Assembly: GCA_049487715.1 (NCBI GenBank)
Contig: CP150550.1
Coordinates: 372,001 to 436,000 of the forward strand
From: Pycnococcus provasolii
Taxonomy: Eukaryota; Chlorophyta; Pseudoscourfieldiophyceae; Pseudoscourfieldiales
Length of the DNA stretch: 64,000 nucleotides
Direction of reading: 5' to 3'
The first letter of the stretch is position 1. Every line of letters begins with the position of its first letter. The notes below the pieces were generated by a model. It made no database searches, had not been told where the DNA came from, and was given only the letters and a program-made list of their open reading frames with translations. The position numbers were made by a program, and so were the translations under genes. Positions 39,101 to 47,768 of this stretch are shown in pieces.

Positions 39101-39782
39101 CCACGGCTGAATCAAATTCGCGGGTAGCACTTCTTCGCGCGGAATTAAATGCAGTGAGGACGCACGCCAAGCCAGTTTCGACGTTGGATTTCAGTGAAAA
39201 GGAGCGCGACGAGAACCGATCAAAGATGGTGCTTGAGGTTGACCGACCCGTTGCCTCTGAACGTAAGCCACCACTCCAGCCATCTCCGATGCCCCCCCTG
39301 CAGCCATCGCCGATCTCATCAAAGCTGGTGCTTGAGGTTGACCAGCCCATCGGCTCTGAACGTAAGCCACCACTGCAGCCATTGCCGATGCCCCTACAAC
39401 AGACCATGTTGGACGAGATTGAGATTATGCAGGACTCTGATGACGATGGCGGTGGTGACGACGACGAAATCGAGCCACATATGGAACTATCGCCTGCTCC
39501 GCATCTCTTATCCAAGGCTGCCATTGAAACACCGGAAACAAACTCCAAGCTTGCAACTGCATACTATTCAGTCGATGCAAGACCTCTGCAATTGGCACCT
39601 GTCTACGAAGAGCTGCGAACGATACCAGAAGATTTGCCAGATTCTGAGCTGGAGCTGGACCCACCACGTCCGCCGCCTCCAGAATGGAACGAAGCGAAGG
39701 GATCGGAGCCGTCGATTGATCCAAACACATGGGGCAAGCAAGACCGCGCGCTCCACGCTCTGCCTTTACCTCCAGATGCAAC

Positions 39783-39830
<48 letters not shown>

Positions 39831-40263
39831 AGCTCAAGCTCCAACCTTGCGAACTAGCGCTTCCCGTGTTCTCCAGTCTCAGCCGTCGTCGCCTCGATCC
39901 CTTCGTAAGAGCCGCGTCAGCGTTCCTCATAATGCAGGGCGTGATGTTAGAGTGAGCCCTTCGAAGCTTGGCTCGTTCAAGCAGCACGCTGGGATGTTTG
40001 GCTTTCTGTCCAAAATTATGGGCACTCAGAGGAAAGAGCGTATGCGCGTGGAAAGTGCTCTGCAGCGGTACGACGAAAAAGTGAGTCGTTTCCCCGTGCA
40101 AAACTTCAAGCCGGAGATACCCGACCTCACGAACGACGAGGTTGTCATGCACACATCTCAGCTCAAGACACCGGCTGCGGTTCATTTGCGACCAAAGCAC
40201 GATGATACCGCGACGCCGTACTTCGCGCGCGACAACGACATCACTGAGCCAGAGTCGCCGTGA
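36114..40263 (+). CDS. Leucine-rich-repeat protein with long disordered region, frame break near 37.95 kb
   Basis: Frame 1 starts at ATG 36114 (MPSASGGVAW) and ends at 37973. Frame 2 must take over between 37933 and 37973 and runs to 40263. The first part has two LRR blocks (VRTVSLARNRISDDGALALS, then NLRVLDLSDNNLATAG; VRRLDLSRNKFAGLFDA, then LRELDLSYNRIAGDGAVA, and LRILNLVGNSIP). The second frame opens with PDDDIGLGLADASDRL and SLETLHTGF, then IPKLRTLDGNAL, which continues an LRR cap, so this is one gene. The remainder is disordered, with polyproline near 38605-38665, a Gln-Ala run at 39786-39840 and Ser/Asp-rich stretches. The shift lies in GC-rich CGCGCCGCGGCCCGCG, so an indel is likely. 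It is a scaffold with unknown partner. Confidence 0.7.
38600..38665 (+). repeat. (CCGCCA/CCACC)n polyproline-coding repeat
   Basis: A run of CCN codons encodes about twenty prolines with few interruptions inside the LRR gene. It is a candidate profilin/SH3/WW-binding segment. No FH2 domain follows, so this is not a formin. Confidence 0.85.
39786..39840 (+). repeat. (CAGGCT)n hexanucleotide repeat encoding Gln-Ala
   Basis: About nine head-to-tail CAGGCT/CAAGCT units encode alternating Gln-Ala inside the LRR gene. This is prone to length variation. Confidence 0.95.
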
Positions 40264-40444
40264 GGCGTGAGGTGCGCCCGCGCGCCCGCCCTTGCATGCG
40301 CCGCGTTGCCGCATGCTTATTGTTGACCTTTTTTGTTATTTGCTACGAGAGAAAGATATTGATTAGACAATTTATACCTCCACCGTCCCCGCGAATGGTC
40401 TTCGAAATCACCAGCGCCGCCTTGCACAAACGCGCTGCTGAGTG

Positions 40445-40522
40445 GCGCCAATGCGAATGGTGTGAATGGACGACCGTTGGACAAAGTAAAGTACTGTTCA
40501 ATTACTGAGTGAGCGACCTTGG
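40445..40522 (-). repeat. Dispersed 3'-flanking element, copy C
   Basis: The minus strand reads AAGGTCGCTCACTCAGTAAT, then CAGTACTTTACTTTGTCC, then GGTCGTCCATTCACACCATT. It begins about 24 nt downstream of the aldo-keto reductase stop, in the same orientation. It is the copy closest to copy B. Confidence 0.8.
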
Positions 40523-40545
40523 ATTTATACAGTACACTGTACCGC

Positions 40546-41628
40546 TCACTGACTCGGACGCAGCATGAAGCCTTCTGGTCTCTCGAAGTCGCGGTCGAGC
40601 ATGTACGACACGTCCTCGTCCCACAGCTCCTCGAGAGTCCTGAAGCACTTGCCGCTCTCCGGAGGTCCCGTGTGGAAGGCGCCGTGCTGCAGCCGCACCT
40701 GCGGTTCCACCTTGTCGAGCGTGGAGAGTAGCCCCAAAATTTTGTTGTTGTTGACGAAGTCCCTTGAGCCCGCGGCAATGTTTTCCGCTTGGCGTGATGG
40801 GTTGACGGACTTTGGCGCGCAGCTACACATTCTGTGGTGCACGATCCAAGCGATGAGTGCCTGTGCCGGCGTGCAGCCTGCCGACTTTGCGACGCGCAAT
40901 GTCTCCGGATGTGAGAGGAGCCTCTCTTCTGCGGCGCATTTCCGCCCCAGTCCGTCGGAAGCCCACTGGTCGCCTGAACCGAGTGGTCCATACGCCGTGA
41001 CGTGCACACCGTTGTTGTTGCAGAAGTTCACAAGAGCCTCCTGCCTGAACATGGCGTGCATTTCCACCTGGTTGACCGACACCGGGATCTCCGCTATTTC
41101 GAGGATGCGCTTGAGTTTCGTTGACGAAAAGTTGCTAACGCCGATCGCCTTGACAAGTCCGTTTTTGACGAGGTCTTCCATCGCCATCCACATATCTTCG
41201 AGCGAGCTCTCTTCGTACTCGAATGGCCAGTGTATGAGGCACAAGTCCAGATACTTCAAGTCAAGTTCCCTGAGCGTGTTTCTGACGTCGTTTTCGAAGT
41301 TGTCGTGCATGTTCGTTGGGCTTGGGAACACTTTGGATGTGATGAAGAGGTCTCTTCTCGACAAGGTTTCCGCGTGTTCCGTGAGGTATGCCGTGATCGC
41401 CGCGCCAACGATCGCCTGGTTTCGGTAGACGGGCGCGCAGTCGAGGTGTCGATATCCGCCGTCGAGCGCGGAGGTGACAGCTGAGAACGCGGCGTCTGCG
41501 GGTACTTTCCAGAGTCCAAGCGCGACGACAGGCATGATGACAGGTTCCCCACACTTCGCGGTGAGCGTGATTGACTTGCACTTTGCAACCGACGGCGAAG
41601 AACCAAAACGGGTGTTGGAGGCGGGCAT
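40546..41628 (-). CDS. Aldo-keto reductase
   Basis: This is a 360-aa NADPH-dependent (beta/alpha)8-barrel oxidoreductase of the AKR superfamily that reduces aldehydes or ketones. The catalytic tetrad is visible: Asp and Tyr in GYRHLDCAPVYRNQ, Lys in FITSKVFP, and His in CLIHWPFEY. Other family signatures are PVVALGLWKV, VKAIGVSNFSS, VNQVEMHAMFRQ and VTAYGPLGSG. The usual C-terminal cofactor motif (IPKS) reads APKSVNPSR here, with Lys and Ser kept. Start chosen: ATG 41628 (MPASNTRFG). An upstream in-frame hydrophobic extension has no ATG. Cys-rich MCSCAPKS before the cofactor loop is unusual. Confidence 0.93.
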   Translation of the reverse strand: MPASNTRFGSSPSVAKCKSITLTAKCGEPVIMPVVALGLWKVPADAAFSAVTSALDGGYRHLDCAPVYRNQAIVGAAITAYLTEHAETLSRRDLFITSKVFPSPTNMHDNFENDVRNTLRELDLKYLDLCLIHWPFEYEESSLEDMWMAMEDLVKNGLVKAIGVSNFSSTKLKRILEIAEIPVSVNQVEMHAMFRQEALVNFCNNNGVHVTAYGPLGSGDQWASDGLGRKCAAEERLLSHPETLRVAKSAGCTPAQALIAWIVHHRMCSCAPKSVNPSRQAENIAAGSRDFVNNNKILGLLSTLDKVEPQVRLQHGAFHTGPPESGKCFRTLEELWDEDVSYMLDRDFERPEGFMLRPSQ

Positions 41629-42286
41629 CGCGAAGTCAGCCACTAACACGAACAATGGGATGGAGGGGGATGGACGCACTGCTGCCAAACACGGCAAATA
41701 CGCCAAATACGTCGTACAGGATCGGCTCCAAAACCAACCAGAACGCAGCTTGAACAGCGAGCTTGCTTGCCGATTCCACAGGCTCACTCACAACCAGGTT
41801 GTTCACGATGTTGATATCCCTTATTATTCTTTCCAAGAAATTAACACAAGGAGTTTCAACAGTCACCACCCCAGGCAGCCAGGAGCGTAAAGTTGGTGTT
41901 GTTGATGAACCCGAATGAAGGAAGGAATGGTGAAGTCGCCGATATTCCGAGCAAAACCAACGTCGAGCGCGACAATGGAGACGTGAGACGTGTGCTGTGC
42001 GTCAGGGGAAAAGAAAAGCAAATACAGTAAAGGTATGCATTAGCGCACCACCATCCACCATGCATCTGGCGGCATCTGCATGGCCATGGAATCCATGCAT
42101 CTCGCGCAGTCTCTATAAGCTGAGCCGACTTATTTGATACGCTGACTGGTGTCGACTGTCGAGTACATACGCACGACGACGAGCAGGACAACAAGTTAGG
42201 GTTAGGGTTAGGGTTAGGGTTCGGGTTAGGGTTATTAGGGTTAGGGCTCAGAGGCGGAATTCTCGCCGCCCTTCGTTCATTCTGCT
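41629..42286. other. Divergent intergenic region
   Basis: This is shared upstream sequence of the aldo-keto reductase (minus) and SelT (plus). Apart from the telomere-like array at its right end, I see no supported feature. Confidence 0.4.
42196..42246 (+). repeat. TTAGGG telomere-like array in a divergent promoter
   Basis: Four perfect TTAGGG units are followed by TTCGGG and three more TTAGGG units with a short interruption, ending 40 bp before the SelT start codon. Confidence 0.95.
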
Positions 42287-43060
42287 ATGGCGGACGACTC
42301 CTCCGCGGCGCGGCAGCAGCAGCCTCCGCCTGCCAACGCCAATGCCGGTGGTGGAGGGGCCCCGTCGACGTCGTACGTGCCGATGATTGGCTTACTACTA
42401 GCAGTAGGCCTCATCCTCGGCTCAGACATCTCATCCTTGTTTCACATCGGACACTCACACGGGCACGTGGAGAAGTCGACGGCGACGGTAGCACCTGATG
42501 CGGCCGCTGCTGCTTCCTCCTCTTCTTCCTCCTCCTCCTCTTCTTTAGCCCCTTTCGACGCGATGTCCGCGGGAGGACGCGTGCACGTGTCCTTCTGCAC
42601 ATCCTGATCCTACAAGGGAACATTCCTGCAAGTCAGGCAGATTGTCAACCAAAAGTACCCGGGAGTTGAAGTCGTGCACTCCAACTATCCCGTGGCGCCC
42701 ATGAACTTAGCCATCGCGAAGGGCATCTCCATGCTCCAAATGGCTTTTATTGGCGCCGTGCTTGCGGGAGAGTCGGCACTGCGCATGGTAGGAATCAACA
42801 ATAACCCGGAGTGGTTTGCAGCCGTGCAGGAAAACAAAATTGGCGCGTGCATGGGCGCGTGGTTCTTCGGAAATTCCATCGTGTCCAGCTTCCACTCAAC
42901 GGGCGCTTTCGAGGTGTACTTCGACGGCAAAGAGGTGTTCTCCAAGCTAAAGACGGGCGGCTTGAATGCCCAGCAGCTCTTCGGGGACCTTGACGCCGCC
43001 ATCCAGTCGCACTACACGACGCAGGGCGGCGACTCGGCACAGAAGAGCAGCGCTCTGTAG
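42287..43060 (+). CDS. SELENOT: Selenoprotein T, in-frame TGA decoded as Sec
   Basis: This 257-aa protein includes Sec at residue 107. ATG 42287 begins a Gln/Pro-rich leader, then a hydrophobic segment (MIGLLLAVGLILGS) and a Ser run. TGA at 42605-42607 completes the redox motif C-T-S-Sec in HVSFCTS-Sec-SYKGTF. The same frame continues through VRQIVNQKYPGVEVV, a hydrophobic helix, NPEWFAAVQENKIGACMGAW, NSIVSSFHSTGAFEVYFD and FSKLKTGGL to TAG at 43058. This is the thioredoxin-like SelT/Rdx fold, an ER-membrane oxidoreductase in animals. A SECIS-like hairpin lies 70 nt after the stop. Conventional calls would split it into two genes at the TGA. Confidence 0.95.
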
Positions 43061-43129
43061 AATCCACGCACTCACCTCCTCCACCCCAAAACGCGATAAC
43101 ACCAACGAAAACTATTCCACAAAACATCT

Positions 43130-43180
43130 GTGAAAGTCCCACTGGAAAAAGGCAAAGTCGCCTCGGTGCAGGACTGGAAA
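43130..43180 (+). promoter_or_regulatory. SECIS element (type II-like) of SelT
   Basis: The non-Watson-Crick quartet is GUGAA at 43130-43134 opposite GGAA at 43176-43179. An 11-bp helix follows: AGUCC 43135-43139 with GGACU 43171-43175, CAC 43140-43142 with GUG 43166-43168, UGG 43143-43145 with UCG 43063-relative partner bases 43163-43165, and CA bulged at 43169-43170. The apical AAAAA (43146-43150) supplies the required unpaired adenosines. A 3-bp GGC/GCC ministem with loop AAAGUC sits above it, the type II form. Position in the 3' UTR of SelT fits. Confidence 0.8.
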
Positions 43181-43247
43181 ATACACACGCCGCGTGCGCT
43201 GTGATTGTGGGAGAATTCATTCGTGTTACTCTTAGTACATAAAAACA

Positions 43248-44539
43248 TTACATCACGATTTTACACTGCGCAAATAGCGACGCAACGTGCTCTTCAGCAC
43301 GCGGTCCAAGAGGCATTCCAATCAACGCGATATATGACTGCGACGGAATGTCGCCGTCTGTGCTGGTTTTGGTGCCCACCTCCTCCAGCGTGACAACTCC
43401 ACCAGCGAGGCTGAACAAATTCCGCCTCGCGCTTCGCCTGGCACGTTTGCATGCCCGCTTCTCATCGTCATCTGTAGCACCTTGCTGACCCACATCAAGC
43501 CAAATCACGCCCTTCGCGCGAAGAATGCCGTGCGCTTTAAGATCATCGGCGGTCACATGACGACGTACCATCGCCGCGTCTAACGGCACCGGAGCATGCA
43601 CGACGGCGCTCGTCACGTTGTACATCTCAGCCTCGGAGATGTGTACGTTTGGTGCCGTAGCGTCGTCACCGCGCTCCGCGCGAGCATGGAGCTGTGCTCT
43701 TGTGAAGTCGCGCTCGAAGTCAAATCCACCCTTGTATGCGGTGTACAGCACGTCCTCGACAGGCGCGCGTGAAAACTGCGTCTCGACGAGGCTTGCAATT
43801 GGGCTCAGTCTCTTCACGGCGGTTCTCAGACGCGCGAGGTTCGCGTCACTGGCAGCGTCCGTCTTGTTTAAAATTACCGTCGTTGCGCCAGCCACCTGCT
43901 CTCTCACGAGTCCGCCCATCCTCCCAAGTGGTCCCGAAAAGTTGCCCGGCTCCGCGTCGAGCGCGTCAACGACTGCGTCGTCGCTTGCGTCGACGACGGC
44001 AGCCACAGCGTCGACGTACGCAAAGTCACGGAGGCTCCGCCTCTGCGATTCCCCAGGGGACGGCACCTGGCTCTTGTCCTCGAGTAGTGCAAGGTCGACC
44101 TCGAAAGCCATCGCCACCTCCACGGCGTCTGCGATTCCCGTCGGCTCGACGATGATGTAGTCGTGTCTATTGTCGAGAACGATTCCACAGACTGCGGCGA
44201 GCAAGTCGGGACGCAGCGTGCAGCACACGCATCCCCCGCAGAATGGAACGACCAGCTCACTTTTGTTTTGAGCATCCCCCCTTCACGTGGCGCTAGTTCT
44301 CTTCCATCCTCAGGCTGAATCACGTCGCCGTCGACGTTCAGGCGTGCGAGGTCGTTCGCGACAATGGCGAACGACGGGGCGTCCGCTGAGGAGTCAGTGG
44401 AGGTGGATGTCAATATATGTCGGACGAGGGACGTCTTGCCTGCGCCGAGGAAACCCGTGACTATGAGCACGGGAAGCGGCGCGCCTGCCGCTGACGACGA
44501 CTGCGCGTACAGGCGCGTCACAAGCTGCTCGAGCGCCAT
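43248..44539 (-). CDS. CobW/COG0523 metal-chaperone GTPase, with a one-base frame break
   Basis: The frame from ATG 44539 encodes LPVLIVTGFLGAGKTSLVRH (Walker A) and SFAIVANDLARLNVDGDV. The second frame carries ELVVPFCGGCVCCTLRPDLL (the C-x-C-C metal motif), then YIIVEPTGIADAVEV, YVDAVAAVVDASD, TTVILNKTDAASD, and a C-terminal region ending LFAQCKIVM. Together these make a complete COG0523 G3E GTPase of about 430 aa, a family that delivers zinc or other metals to target proteins. The frames meet at AAAACAAAAG (about 44261-44270 on the plus strand as TTTTGTTTTG). One additional A would restore a single frame, so a homopolymer indel is the simplest explanation. Confidence 0.85.
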
Positions 44540-44829
44540 ATCGACCAATGGCCAAATAATGGGAATCCCAAAAATTTCGATCGAACGTCACGGAAAATTC
44601 TCAAAAAAAGCGATTTCGGGTTTGGAGATCCCTCAAGTCACCTTCCGTAGGGCTGGCCTCCTCCCTCCCCTTCGTTGCACCTACGAAACCAACCATAACC
44701 ATAGTCCTCTACGAACTACGTGACTTTTCATTCTCTCAGTTCACGTTCATGAAGAAATAAGCTTATTAAGGGTATTAAAAAATGATGCTGTAGGCTCCCA
44801 CTCGCCTCGCTCCCTGTAAAGAATTATGT
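44540..44829. other. Intergenic between two minus-strand genes
   Basis: I see no supported feature in this 290-bp stretch. Confidence 0.4.
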
Positions 44830-46875
44830 TCACGCATCCGCGGTGAAGTATGCCGATGGCACGATGCCCATGCCCTCCGGAATCAAATTGATGTCGTTGT
44901 TGAACGTCACGCCGCCGCCTGGGCCGTTCGGGCCGTCAATAAACGCGCGGATCGCGTCGATGTCGAGCGCCTCCTTAGACTCCCAAACGCACCAAATCGG
45001 ACCCTCCATGCCGTGGGGCATGAAGTAGTGGTTGTAGAAGCCGTGAGACGCGTTCGCCTCATTCGCAGCCTCCTTCGTCATGCTTGCCGCCTGCTCCCAG
45101 AATTTCGCAGCGGCACCCTCGAGAAAGTCGTGCTTGATCCAGAAGAGCTTGCCCGTCGTCGGCTTGACCTCCGCCGGGGCGTCCGACGCACCGAATGCCG
45201 ACGGCGGCATGAATCCACCGGGCATGACGCGGTAGCACTTGTTGATGAGCGAACCAGGTCCAGGTCCATCCGGCCCGTCAATGAAGGTCTGGAACTCCTC
45301 ATCTGTGACCGCCTTCTCCGACTCCCAGATGCAGTAGATCGGGGAGTCGGATGGAGCCGTCGGCATGAAGTATTGATTCACGAAACCGAGCGACTTCTGC
45401 TTCGCTGCCATGGCGCCCATATCTTCCGGCGTGAGCTTCGTCATGTTCTCCCACCAGGCTTCCGCCTTGCCCTCCTCGAAGGTGTGGTACACGGCGAACA
45501 GGTTCGTCATCTCCGGAGCAGGAGCGGGAGCGGCGGCAGGCGGTGCGCCGAGGACTCCGCCGTTCGCCACGTAGAATGCCGGTGGGCCGGAAGGACCAGG
45601 CTTGAGAGGCTCGAATTCCACCCTGGCGAGTTTTGTGCCCGTGCTGTCGGCAAACACGCGGCAGACGGTCGGGCCGAACTTGTTGTAGTTGCCCGTCGGG
45701 CCGACGGGAGGGTGATTCGGCAGCGCGAATGGCTCTCCCGTGTGCGTTCCCGACGAGTACACCAGGCCCCACGCTCCATTTCCTTCGATCGAAGCTGGCG
45801 GCGCGCCGACGTTAAGGAAGCCGAAGTCGGGGAACGACGCAACCAAGCTCTTCATGATGCCGATCGCTTTCGTCTTGTCCAGAGGAGGCATGGGCGGCGC
45901 GAACTCGCCGACGAATGCCATCGAGTAGTCGTCCGCGGCATTCTCGACGAACCAGTCCACCTTCTCGGACATGGGCTTTCCGTCGAACCACTTCAGGACA
46001 GGCGCGGGCGGTTCGGGTCCTGTTGGCGGCGGTGGCAGCGCCACGCGAGGCTTAGCCGTCTGGCTGATTACGCCTAGCTTTTCGATGGACGCTTGGAACG
46101 CCGGGTCCGCCATAAGCAAGCCCATGGTCGGATTCGTGTCGAACACGCAAACGGCCAACTTGTTTCCGTTGCGGTATATCTTCGTGCGGCTTTCGTCGCA
46201 GACCTCGGAACGCGAGTACGGCACCTCCATACCGCCGACGGACTTGTTTGTGCCGTGCTCAGTGAAGCCTGCATGCCACACGCCAAAGTCCTTCACTTCC
46301 AAGAAGACGATAACGTCTGGGGAAGGAGGCGGCCCGTCCGTGGGCATGTCGACGAGCATGGTGGGTGGCGACACCTCCGCACCGCAGGCGTGGTTAAGTG
46401 CCGCAAATGATGGTCCACCCATCAACGCTCCCATCTTCATGAGGTCAACACCAGAGCAGTCGATGAGCGAACTTTTCATCGCCCCGACCTCGTGGTACAC
46501 CATCGTCTTGGATTCGTCGACAAACTGATCGCGCGAAGCTGGCAGCTTGAATCCCTGGAAAGACGGGTGTTCGGTGTTCGTCGCGTGAGCGTCGAACATA
46601 GCCTGCCACTCTGCCTGGTCAATGTCATACTTGATCTGAATGGCAAGCTGCGGGCCGGCCGGCGCTGGCTCGGCTGGCGCCGGCGCCGGCGTGGGTTCGG
46701 CCGCAGGCTTGGGCACCGGCGTGGGTTCGGCCGCTGGCTTGGGCGGCGGCGTGGGTTCGGCCGCTGGCTTGGGCGCCGGCGTGGGTTCGGCCGCTGGCTT
46801 GGTCGGCGGCGCGGCTGGCTTCTTGGGCGGCGGCGGCGGCGGCGGCGCGGCTTCGGTGGATGACGCGCAGCCCAT
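44830..46875 (-). CDS. Predicted lipid-anchored multidomain protein: repeated alpha/beta-barrel modules plus a SnoaL-like domain
   Basis: This is a 681-aa protein from ATG 46875. It begins MGCASSTEA, a strong N-myristoylation (Gly2) plus palmitoylation (Cys3) signal, then a Pro/Lys/Ala repeat (AAEPTPAPKP type, four units). Two related domains follow (around EWQAMFDAHATNTEHPSFQG near 88 and VWHAGFTEHGTNKSVGGMEV near 200). Then comes a SnoaL/NTF2-like domain (VDWFVENAADDYSMAFVGEF near 305 to about 430), then two more related domains (AWWENMTKLTPEDMGAM ... GFVNQYFMPTAPSDSPIYCI near 470-500; KFWEQAASMTKEAANEANAS ... NHYFMPHG near 600). Each of the last two ends in an FIDGPxGPG loop. I infer a membrane-tethered array of dimeric alpha/beta-barrel modules. 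No catalytic role is evident. Confidence 0.65.
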   Translation of the reverse strand: MGCASSTEAAPPPPPPPKKPAAPPTKPAAEPTPAPKPAAEPTPPPKPAAEPTPVPKPAAEPTPAPAPAEPAPAGPQLAIQIKYDIDQAEWQAMFDAHATNTEHPSFQGFKLPASRDQFVDESKTMVYHEVGAMKSSLIDCSGVDLMKMGALMGGPSFAALNHACGAEVSPPTMLVDMPTDGPPPSPDVIVFLEVKDFGVWHAGFTEHGTNKSVGGMEVPYSRSEVCDESRTKIYRNGNKLAVCVFDTNPTMGLLMADPAFQASIEKLGVISQTAKPRVALPPPPTGPEPPAPVLKWFDGKPMSEKVDWFVENAADDYSMAFVGEFAPPMPPLDKTKAIGIMKSLVASFPDFGFLNVGAPPASIEGNGAWGLVYSSGTHTGEPFALPNHPPVGPTGNYNKFGPTVCRVFADSTGTKLARVEFEPLKPGPSGPPAFYVANGGVLGAPPAAAPAPAPEMTNLFAVYHTFEEGKAEAWWENMTKLTPEDMGAMAAKQKSLGFVNQYFMPTAPSDSPIYCIWESEKAVTDEEFQTFIDGPDGPGPGSLINKCYRVMPGGFMPPSAFGASDAPAEVKPTTGKLFWIKHDFLEGAAAKFWEQAASMTKEAANEANASHGFYNHYFMPHGMEGPIWCVWESKEALDIDAIRAFIDGPNGPGGGVTFNNDINLIPEGMGIVPSAYFTADA

Positions 46876-47768
46876 GACTTACTGTAAGCTGATTGTGACG
46901 GGGAAAGATGCCGAGGCGCGACAACAACACGCGGTTGGTGCGCGGCGCGGCCGGGCGGTGCAACGGGCAACGTGGCCGAAAGGCGCAGTTTTTTCCCCCT
47001 TCTGTAGTCTAAGAACTACTGGAAAAATCACGGTATTATTTCATCAGCTGATCAATAGTCTAAGGTTACATCGCTTGCTCGGGGCCGATGGGAACGGGCG
47101 TTGGCGAAGACGTACAGTAGGAAGTAGTCGGAGATCGCCGCCTTGTTTTGTTGCACACAACGAGGTTGCACGTCGGTTCATCGTTCATCGTTGGACTCTT
47201 GTTAGTTGGAGATGTCGAGTTGTCACCGCCTTCAGCCTTCAGGGCACGTCGCACCTTGCACCTTGCACCAATTTTGTCCATCAACTGCAACTCGCCGAAC
47301 GCGCGTTGGGCACCACCGAATAAAAGGAAAGACAAGGTTTCTCGTATGTAGGGACAACAACAACGCGTCACCTCGATTGGCTCGATAGCAACGGCCGTTG
47401 GGCACAGGTTGACCGTGGGACTTGGGCAGAGATTTTTTCTCCTAACCTTGTGAGGGAGGTTGAGCGACGAACCTGAGCGACGGACGGCGCACCCAAACCC
47501 CGAAGATCGGCCTCCAGGCTAACCTTACCATACATAGACTAACTTTTGAGCGGTGAAGGGCAATCAATGGCGTCGACTGACACCTTTTACGCTCGCAGGA
47601 TCTCCAAAGCTGATCTTCTACTACCAGATCCCGGAGGCTGTCAACGACGAGGGCGACGAGGGCGTTGAGGACAAAGTGAAGTGCACTACATTACTGAATA
47701 AGGAATCTCAGCTTCTGCAAGTTCGCTTTCAAGAGTCCCACTTCACTGAGGAGGTGTAAGCGCCATTT
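46876..47768. other. Intergenic with dispersed element copy D
   Basis: This is the shared region upstream of the lipid-anchored gene (minus) and downstream of ALAD (minus). It holds copy D (47658-47712). A frame at about 47600-47759 (SPKLIFYYQIPEAVNDEG...) looks protein-like but overlaps copy D on the opposite strand and has no recognisable partner. Confidence 0.4.
47658..47712 (-). repeat. Dispersed 3'-flanking element, copy D
   Basis: The minus strand reads TGAGATTCCTTATTCAGTAA, then GTGCACTTCACTTTGTCC. It is most similar to copy A in its 5' half and lies about 57 nt downstream of the ALAD stop in the same orientation. Similarity ends shortly after TTTGTCC. Confidence 0.65.

Noticed and set aside
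45013-46077. 354-codon plus ORF opposite the lipid-anchored gene
   Set aside because: It is a shadow frame rich in Arg and His. The minus strand has coherent repeated domains.
47553-47759. Protein-coding gene on the plus strand (SPKLIFYYQIPEAVND frame)
   Set aside because: Its 3' half is the antisense of dispersed element copy D and its 5' half has no ATG of its own in a supported context, so chance openness is more likely.
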